A DNA stretch of 7,489 nucleotides from an uncultured bacterium. GTDB lineage: Bacteria > Methylomirabilota > Methylomirabilia > Rokubacteriales > CSP1-6. A program made the position numbers and the translations under genes. The stretch is from the NCBI GenBank assembly GCA_946479205.1, contig CAMLFJ010000146.1:1-7489 (forward strand), written 5' to 3'. The notes below the pieces were generated by a model, which searched no databases, was not told the DNA's origin, and saw only the letters and a list, made by a program, of their open reading frames with translations. This document shows, piece by piece, positions 1 through 4,424 of the stretch; the stretch's first letter is position 1; every line of letters begins with the position of its first letter.

Positions 1-44
1 CGCCAGAGATCGCGGCCGGGCTGGGCGTCAAGCCGCTGGCCTGA
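1..44 (+). CDS. Possible C-terminal tail of an unidentified plus-strand gene
   Basis: Reading from base 3, an open frame gives PEIAAGLGVKPLA and then a TGA at 42-44. Thirteen residues cannot identify a family. The composition is plausible for a real protein end, and a convergent neighbour ending here would overlap the HAD phosphatase stop (28-30) by 17 bp, an arrangement seen in compact genomes. It could equally be chance open frame in GC-rich DNA. The bases to the left of the window are needed to decide. Confidence 0.25.
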   Translation, partial: PEIAAGLGVKPLA

Positions 45-723
45 GCACCGCTTCCAGCACCCGCTCCACGTCGCTCAGGTCGTCGAACAGGTGATCCGGG
101 GGATCGGCGAGTAGCGCGTCGCGGGTGTACTGGCCGGTGGTGACCGCGATCGCGACGGCGCCGAAGGCACGCGCGCAGTCGATGTCGTGCGGGGTGTCGC
201 CGATCACCACCACGTCGGGGGGCGCGAAGGCGTGGCCCAGGAGGGCATGGGCCCGGCGCGCGGCCAGCGAGGGCAGGTGCCGCCGATCCATGTGATCGGA
301 GCCGTAGGCCCCCACGCGGAAATGCGGCCAGAGGCCCGTGGGCAGCAGCTTGATGCGGGCGCCTTCCTCGATATTCCCGGTCACGAGCCCCAGCACCGCC
401 TCGTCGGACGCAGCCAGGCGCTCCACCACCGCGGACACGCCCGGCAGGGTGACCACGTGGCGGCCGTCGCCGATCTCGCTCGCCAGCCCGGCCAGGTAAG
501 CCTCGAAGAAGTCGTCGAGGCGCTCCTGCACCCGCGCCCGCTCCCAGCCCATCGCGCCGACTACGTCATAGACGATGCGCGTGTCGGTCCGGCCGCCCAG
601 GTCGTACTGATCGATGCCGCCGGCGCTCCCGAACACCCGCTCGAGCGCGGCCCGCATCGCCCGGCGCCCCGCCCCGCGCGAGGTGATCATGGTGCCGTCG
701 ATGTCGAACAGGACGAGCTTCAC
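28..723 (-). CDS. HAD-superfamily hydrolase, phosphoglycolate-phosphatase-like
   Basis: A 231-residue protein with all four HAD catalytic motifs. Motif I is FDIDGT (residues 6-11, nucleophile D7 and acid/base D9), motif II is the Thr of VTGN (T115), motif III is a Lys in ARIKL (K125), and motif IV is GDTPHD (175-180) with the Mg-binding acids. Residues of about 15-95 form the helical C1-type cap. Length and motifs fit the Gph/phosphoglycolate phosphatase-like group of soluble phosphomonoesterases, but the substrate cannot be read from sequence. The start is GTG at 721-723, just before KLVLFDIDGT. The open frame continues upstream, but that part lies over the NifS-like gene and has a low-complexity Arg/Gly/Pro composition. 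The gene sits 14 bp after the NifS-like stop and is probably the last gene of the tusA operon. No strong Shine-Dalgarno is visible, so translation may depend on coupling. A functional link to sulfur transfer is not evident. Confidence 0.9.
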   Translation of the reverse strand: MKLVLFDIDGTMITSRGAGRRAMRAALERVFGSAGGIDQYDLGGRTDTRIVYDVVGAMGWERARVQERLDDFFEAYLAGLASEIGDGRHVVTLPGVSAVVERLAASDEAVLGLVTGNIEEGARIKLLPTGLWPHFRVGAYGSDHMDRRHLPSLAARRAHALLGHAFAPPDVVVIGDTPHDIDCARAFGAVAIAVTTGQYTRDALLADPPDHLFDDLSDVERVLEAVLRPAA

Positions 724-737
724 GGAACGCGGACAGC

Positions 738-1928
738 TCAGGTGTGGAGCGGGGCGGCGAGGGCGCGCAGGCGCGCCACGATCGGCGGCAGGCGGTCCAG
801 CACCGCCTCCACGTCGGCGGCGGTGCTCCAGCGGCCGAGCGTGAAGCAGAGCGAGCCCTCCGCCTCCTCGGGGGTGCAGCCGATGGCCCGGAGCACGTGC
901 GAGGTCGTCTGGGTCAGCGAGGCGCAGGCCGATCCCGAGGAGGCGGCCACGCCGTCCAGATCGAGGTCGAGCAGCACGCCGTCCGCCTTCACGCCGCGCA
1001 GCACCAGGCTCAGGTGGTGCGGGAGCCGCGAGCCCGCCGAGCCGGTCAGGCGGCAGTCGGGAATCGCCTCGAGGAGCCCGTGCATGAGCCGGTCGCGCAG
1101 GTCCGTGAGGCGGGCGGCCTCCTGGTGGGCGCCTTCCACTCGCATCAGCTCCGCGGCCACCCCGAGGCCGACGACCCCAGGCACGTTCTCCGTCCCCGAC
1201 CGGTAGCCGCCTTCCTGACCTCCGCCCAGCACCTGCGGGTGGATCCGCACGCCGGGCCGGACCCAGAGCGCGCCGCTCCCCGGCGGAGCGTAGAGATCGT
1301 TCCCCGAGATCGTCAGCAGGTCGATGCCCAGCACCTCCACGTTGAGCGGGACCCGGCCCAGGGCTCCGACCCCGTCCACGTGCAGGGCCACCCCCGCCGC
1401 ACGCGTGACGCGCCCGATCTCCTTGAGCGGCTGCACGGTGCCGATCTCGGGATTGGCGGCGGCGATCGAGACCAGCACGGTGTCCGGGGTGAGCGCCGCC
1501 CGGAGCGTGCCGGGATCCACCCGACCCTCGCCGTCCACCGGCAGGTAACAGACGGTCACGCCCGCCTTCTCGAGGTCGCGGCACGCGTTGATCACCGAGA
1601 TGTGCTCGATCGCGGAGAGCAGGACGTGGGCCGCCCCGCCGCTCCGCGCGCGGGCAACCACGCCCCGGATCGCCAGGTTGTTGGCCTCGGTGGCGCCGGA
1701 GGTGAAGACGATACCGCCCGCCGCACCGCCGCACAGGCGCGCGACCTTCACGCGGGCCGCGTCGAGCGACTCGCGCGCCTCCGCGCCCAGCGAGTGGCGG
1801 GCCGAGGGGTTGCCGATCCCCGCCTCCAGGAACGGACGCATGACCGCGAGGACCCGCGGGTCCACGGGCGCGAAGCCCGCGTAGTCGAGGTAGACGCGCC
1901 CGGGCTCCGCCCCGGACTCCACCGGCAT
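738..1928 (-). CDS. NifS/IscS-fold cysteine desulfurase-like protein lacking the PLP lysine
   Basis: A 396-residue class V aminotransferase-fold protein, normal length for NifS/IscS. Family signatures in order are YLDYAGFAPVDPRV (13-26), FTSGATEANN (75-84), SAIEH with H109, HVDGVGALGR (183-192), GGGQEGGYRSGTENV (235-249), the mobile-loop SSGSAC with the persulfide-type Cys C335, and FTLGR (362-366). From H109 to residue 211 the alignment to E. coli IscS keeps a constant offset of 5, so positions map directly: IscS H104 and D180 are kept (H109, D185), but N155 becomes P160, Q183 becomes G188, H205 becomes N210 and the Schiff-base lysine K206 becomes D211 (local motif ISGNDLYAPPG instead of SGHKxxGPKG). 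The whole protein has only four lysines (61, 121, 169, 314), none near the pocket. The frame is intact, so this is not an obvious pseudogene. The ATG directly follows the tusA TAG; AGGAA at 1939-1943, 10 nt upstream, is a possible ribosome site. Automated annotation would call it cysteine desulfurase, but normal PLP catalysis looks unlikely. A TusA-binding pseudoenzyme is my inference. Confidence 0.9.
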   Translation of the reverse strand: MPVESGAEPGRVYLDYAGFAPVDPRVLAVMRPFLEAGIGNPSARHSLGAEARESLDAARVKVARLCGGAAGGIVFTSGATEANNLAIRGVVARARSGGAAHVLLSAIEHISVINACRDLEKAGVTVCYLPVDGEGRVDPGTLRAALTPDTVLVSIAAANPEIGTVQPLKEIGRVTRAAGVALHVDGVGALGRVPLNVEVLGIDLLTISGNDLYAPPGSGALWVRPGVRIHPQVLGGGQEGGYRSGTENVPGVVGLGVAAELMRVEGAHQEAARLTDLRDRLMHGLLEAIPDCRLTGSAGSRLPHHLSLVLRGVKADGVLLDLDLDGVAASSGSACASLTQTTSHVLRAIGCTPEEAEGSLCFTLGRWSTAADVEAVLDRLPPIVARLRALAAPLHT

Positions 1929-2180
1929 CTACCGCGTCTTCCTGATCACGAAGCGGTAGACCGCCCCGTCCCGGGTGACCTCGAGCAGCTCGTTACCGGT
2001 GTTCTGCGCCCAGCTCCGCATGTCGGGGTCGGAGGCGGGGTCGTCGGACAGCATCTCGAGGATCTCGCCCGCGCGCATCAAGGCCATCGCCTCGCGGGTC
2101 TTGACGATGGGCATCGGACAGAACAGCCCGGTGCAGTCAATCTGCCTGTCAGGATTGACGACTTTCGCTTCCTGGGCCAT
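1929..2180 (-). CDS. tusA: TusA-family (SirA-like) sulfur carrier protein
   Basis: An 83-residue protein of the usual TusA size (about 75-85 residues). The family hallmark is the CPxP motif near the N-terminus: DCTGLFCPMPIVKTRE, with C21 as the expected persulfide-carrying cysteine, followed by P22 and P24. A second cysteine, C16, lies five residues before it. The rest matches the small alpha/beta fold: SDDPAS (45-50), a WAQNTGNELL helix/turn (57-66) and a final beta strand ending in RKTR. TusA proteins accept persulfide sulfur from a cysteine desulfurase and relay it, for example to tRNA thiolation, molybdenum-cofactor or sulfur-oxidation pathways. It is the first gene of the minus-strand operon; its TAG (1929-1931) abuts the ATG of the NifS-like gene with no spacer, which implies coupled translation and probably a physical partnership. 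There is no clear Shine-Dalgarno before the ATG at 2178-2180. The recipient pathway cannot be told from this window. Confidence 0.92.
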   Translation of the reverse strand: MAQEAKVVNPDRQIDCTGLFCPMPIVKTREAMALMRAGEILEMLSDDPASDPDMRSWAQNTGNELLEVTRDGAVYRFVIRKTR

Positions 2181-2188
2181 GGCAAGTT

Positions 2189-2218
2189 ACCGTACCCCAG
2201 CCTTCCGCACCCCGTCAA
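2189..2218 (-). promoter_or_regulatory. Putative sigma70-type promoter of the tusA operon
   Basis: On the minus strand, TTGACG (2218-2213) matches the -35 consensus TTGACA at five of six positions. After an 18-bp spacer comes TACGGT (2194-2189), which keeps the most conserved T1, A2 and T6 of a -10 box. Transcription would then begin about 1-3 nt before the tusA ATG, giving a leaderless or nearly leaderless mRNA; this agrees with the lack of a ribosome site there. This is pattern matching only; the host's sigma-factor preferences are unknown. Confidence 0.35.
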
Positions 2219-2226
2219 GGAAGGGC

Positions 2227-2248
2227 GCCGCGCCGAAAATCTCGCGGC
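2227..2248. promoter_or_regulatory. Inverted repeat between the divergent genes, possible operator
   Basis: GCCGCG (2227-2232) and its exact reverse complement CGCGGC (2243-2248) flank a 10-bp spacer with an A/T-rich core (GAAAAT). The repeat lies mid-way in the 106-bp divergent region, upstream of both the tusA operon and the diguanylate cyclase gene, where a shared regulator could bind. Six-base GC arms occur by chance in DNA this rich in G and C, so the call is weak. Confidence 0.2.
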
Positions 2249-2268
2249 ATAGAAGGCCCGTCGCCGCT

Positions 2269-2286
2269 TATTCTTGGGTGGACGCC
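2269..2286 (+). promoter_or_regulatory. Candidate -10 box and ribosome-binding stretch before the diguanylate cyclase
   Basis: TATTCT at 2269-2274 matches four of six -10 positions, and a G-rich GGGTGGA at 2276-2282 lies 4 nt before the ATG at 2287. The two readings compete: a transcript started from this -10 would begin near 2281 and lose most of the G-rich stretch. No convincing -35 lies 16-18 bp upstream. The G-rich stretch is the better supported part, as the reason to choose ATG 2287 over an in-frame GTG at 2278. Confidence 0.2.
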
Positions 2287-3342
2287 ATGGCCAGACGCGC
2301 CAGAGCTGCCGAGACCCCCGCGGCCCGCCGCATCAAGCGCAAGATTCTGATCGCGATGAGCCTGACCGCGTTCCTGCCGATGCTGGTGGTCGCCTATCTG
2401 GTGTACGCCTACGCGCTCCCTCTCCTGGACCCGGAGGCCCAGGAGCGCAACCTGCCGTGGATGCTCGTGATGCTCGGCGGCACCGGGCTGCTCATGGCGG
2501 CAGGCAGCTTCATGCTCTGGGACCTGGCCACCTCGGTGGTACGCCATGCCCACGCGCTCGATGCGCCGCGCCGGCCCGCGACGGTGCCGGGCGCGTCGCG
2601 GACCGCACCGGGCCCGGCCCGGCCCGCGCCGAGCCTCGAGACCAGCGCGGTGCAGCAGTACGTGCAGCAGAGCGACGAGGTGGACACGCTGATGCACTCC
2701 TTCTCGCGCATGCTGGTCACCATCGAGCAGCAGGCCTCGGACGTCAACGAGTACGCGCGGCGCCTCGACACCGCTTACAAGGAGCTCGAGTCCACCAGCG
2801 CCCAGCTCAAGGAGTTCTCGTTCAAGGACGAGGTCACCGGCCTCTACAACCGCCGGTTCTTCTCGATCCGGCTCGAGGAAGAGGTCTCGCGCTACCGTCG
2901 CTTCAACCATCCGGTCTCGGTGGTGCTGCTCGACCTCGACGGCTTCAAGGCGGTGAACGACGACCTCGGCCACGGGGCCGGCGACGAGACCCTCCGGGCG
3001 ATGGCCGAGATCCTCCTCAAGCAGTCGCGCGGCATCAACGTCATCTGCCGCTACGGCGGCGACGAGTTCGCGGTCCTGCTCGTCGAGACCTCCAAGAGCG
3101 GCGCTCGGCTGTACGCCGACCGCATCCGCTACGTGCTCTCCACGTGGACGTTCGCCCACGGTCGCCGGGTGACCGCCAGCTTCGGCATCGCGTCCCTGCC
3201 CGAGGACGTGGCCCCCGCCGCCGACGAGCTGATCCGGGCCGCCGACGAGGCGCTCTACGCGGCGAAGCGCGCGGGCAAGAACCGCGTGTCGGTGCACGAG
3301 GACGTGGCGGCCGGCCGGCCCGGCGGGCGCCCGGGGGCGTGA
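2287..3342 (+). CDS. Membrane-anchored GGDEF diguanylate cyclase
   Basis: A 351-residue protein that would make c-di-GMP from two GTP. A basic, cytoplasmic-looking N-terminus (residues 1-19) precedes two membrane segments at about 20-44 and 57-79, with only some 12 residues outside, so there is no periplasmic sensor domain. Residues 93-116 are a Pro/Ala/Arg linker. SDEVDTLMHSFSRML (129-143) resembles the second helix of a HAMP domain and runs into a coiled coil to about 178. The GGDEF domain begins with DEVTGLYNRRFF (181-192), has metal-binding acids in LLDLDGFKAVND (214-225), a canonical GGDEF (257-261) and ASFGIAS (297-303), and ends with the ADEALYAAKRAGKNRV helix (319-334). The inhibitory site five residues before GGDEF reads RGIN (248-251) instead of RxxD. 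ATG 2287 was chosen because the open frame further upstream lies over the tusA gene on the other strand and has no domain. The next gene, an HD-GYP regulator, follows within 4-13 bp. Confidence 0.93.
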   Translation: MARRARAAETPAARRIKRKILIAMSLTAFLPMLVVAYLVYAYALPLLDPEAQERNLPWMLVMLGGTGLLMAAGSFMLWDLATSVVRHAHALDAPRRPATVPGASRTAPGPARPAPSLETSAVQQYVQQSDEVDTLMHSFSRMLVTIEQQASDVNEYARRLDTAYKELESTSAQLKEFSFKDEVTGLYNRRFFSIRLEEEVSRYRRFNHPVSVVLLDLDGFKAVNDDLGHGAGDETLRAMAEILLKQSRGINVICRYGGDEFAVLLVETSKSGARLYADRIRYVLSTWTFAHGRRVTASFGIASLPEDVAPAADELIRAADEALYAAKRAGKNRVSVHEDVAAGRPGGRPGA

Positions 3343-3345
3343 CGC

Positions 3346-3350
3346 GGTGA
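3346..3350 (+). promoter_or_regulatory. Ribosome-binding site that favours ATG 3356
   Basis: GGTGA lies 5 nt before the ATG at 3356-3358, just after the diguanylate cyclase stop (3340-3342). It overlaps the alternative GTG at 3347-3349, which would have only a poor G-run about nine bases upstream. This supports the ATG, although the GTG adds just three residues (MTA). Confidence 0.4.
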
Positions 3351-3355
3351 CCGCG

Positions 3356-4417
3356 ATGACCTCGGCCCGCCGGGTCCTCATCGTCGACGACGAGGGCGAC
3401 ATCCGCACCACGCTCCGCGCGGTGTTCGGCTCCGCGGGCTACGAGTGCCGGATCGCGGGCAACGGCCGGGAAGCCGCCGCGCTCTTCGAGACCGAGCGCT
3501 CCCCGCTCACCATCACCGATCTCAAGATGCCGGTCATGGACGGCCTCCAGCTCCTCCAGCACGTCAAGGCGCGGGACGCCGACGCCGCCGTGATCATGCT
3601 CACCGGCGCCGCCGACGTGCGCACCGCGGTCGAGAGCCTCAAGCAGGGCGCCAGCGACTTCATCCTGAAGCCGGTGAACCTCGACCAGGTCCTGCTCTCC
3701 GCGGAGCGGGCGCTCGAGCGCCGCCAGCTCTTGATGGAGCGCCGCGAGCACCAGGTCCTGCTCGAGTACCGCGTGGCCGAGGCCACGCGCGACCTGGCCA
3801 CCGCCCTCGACGAGCTGCAGCAGACCTACCAGAGCACGCTCGAGGCGCTCGGCTCGGTCCTGGCCACCCGCGAGGTCGGCACCGAGCTCCACTCCCGCCG
3901 GGTCCACGCGTACTCGCTGGCGCTGGCCCACGCCCACGGGCTGCCCGCGGCGGAGCTCGACGCGCTGGGCCGCGGGGTGCTGCTCCACGACATCGGCAAG
4001 ATCGGCATCTCCGACTCGATCCTGCTCAAGCCCGGATCGCTGACCCCCGAGGAGTGGGTGGTCATGCGGAGCCATCCGGAGATCGGCCGGCAGATCCTCG
4101 AGGGCATCCCGTTCCTCCGCGACGCGATCCCGGTGGTGCGCCACCACCACGAGCGCTGGGACGGCACCGGGTATCCGCTCGGGCTCGCGGGCACCGCCAT
4201 CCCGCTCGGCGCCCGGATCTTCGCGGTGGCCGACGCCTTCGACGCTATGACCTTCGACCGGCCCTACTCGAAGGCGATCTCGCTGGAAGCGGCGCGGGAT
4301 CGGATCCGGGATTCGGCGGGCACCCACTTCGATCCCGACGTGGTCGCCACCTTCCTGGGCATCCCCGTCGAGGTCTTCGCGGAGGCGCGCGCCCGCTCGA
4401 TCGACGCGGCCCGCTAG
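3356..4417 (+). CDS. Response regulator with HD-GYP c-di-GMP phosphodiesterase domain
   Basis: A 353-residue two-domain protein (356 if the GTG at 3347 is used). The receiver domain spans about 6-119: acidic pocket D11/D12 (VLIVDDE), phospho-acceptor D55 in TITDLKMP, T83 in LTG and K105 in LKPV. A helical coiled-coil linker (about 118-160) leads to the HD-GYP domain (about 160-345), with H179, the HD pair in LLHDIGKIG (H211, D212), H240 in SHPEIG, the HHHERWDGTGYP block (263-274, GYP at 272-274) and VADAFDAMT (291-299). All expected metal ligands and the GYP triplet are present, so it should hydrolyse c-di-GMP to pGpG/GMP in the cytosol, gated by receiver phosphorylation. The architecture is the common RpfG-like one. 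It is in an operon with a diguanylate cyclase, giving synthesis and breakdown from one transcript. No histidine kinase gene is in the window, so its phosphodonor is unknown. Confidence 0.95.
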   Translation: MTSARRVLIVDDEGDIRTTLRAVFGSAGYECRIAGNGREAAALFETERSPLTITDLKMPVMDGLQLLQHVKARDADAAVIMLTGAADVRTAVESLKQGASDFILKPVNLDQVLLSAERALERRQLLMERREHQVLLEYRVAEATRDLATALDELQQTYQSTLEALGSVLATREVGTELHSRRVHAYSLALAHAHGLPAAELDALGRGVLLHDIGKIGISDSILLKPGSLTPEEWVVMRSHPEIGRQILEGIPFLRDAIPVVRHHHERWDGTGYPLGLAGTAIPLGARIFAVADAFDAMTFDRPYSKAISLEAARDRIRDSAGTHFDPDVVATFLGIPVEVFAEARARSIDAAR

Positions 4418-4423
4418 GGCCGC
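4406..4423. terminator. Perfect GC hairpin at the convergent gene junction, possible bidirectional terminator
   Basis: GCGGCCC (4406-4412), loop GCTA, then GGGCCGC (4417-4423) form a perfect 7-bp G/C stem with a 4-base loop. The stop codon of the HD-GYP gene (TAG 4415-4417) sits in the loop and stem, and the hyuB stop begins at 4425. It is the only structure in the 7-bp gap between two convergent genes. There is no T-tract on either strand, so it is not a classic intrinsic terminator. It could act as a U-tract-less terminator, an mRNA 3' end stabiliser or a pause site. Confidence 0.4.
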
Positions 4424-4424
4424 C

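Noticed and set aside
724..1734. N-terminal extension of the HAD phosphatase frame over the NifS-like gene
   Set aside because: The extra part is Arg/Gly/Pro-rich with no domain, lies over the NifS-like gene in another frame, and the HAD fold is complete from GTG 721-723.
738..1928. The NifS-like gene as a frameshifted pseudogene
   Set aside because: The frame is uninterrupted, motifs outside the PLP pocket are intact, and the offset to IscS is constant from H109 to residue 211, so the changed residues are substitutions and not misalignment.
744..2252. Long plus-strand open frame of 502 codons opposite the nifS-like and tusA genes
   Set aside because: Antisense shadow typical of GC-rich DNA: His/Arg/Ala/Gly-rich, no recognisable motif, and it lies over genes with clear family signatures.
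1975..2286. In-frame extension of the diguanylate cyclase upstream of 2287
   Set aside because: It lies over the tusA gene on the opposite strand, has no domain, and membrane topology fits a start at 2287.
3041..4327. Minus-strand open frame of 428 codons opposite the HD-GYP gene
   Set aside because: Low-complexity shadow; the plus strand here carries complete receiver and HD-GYP motifs.
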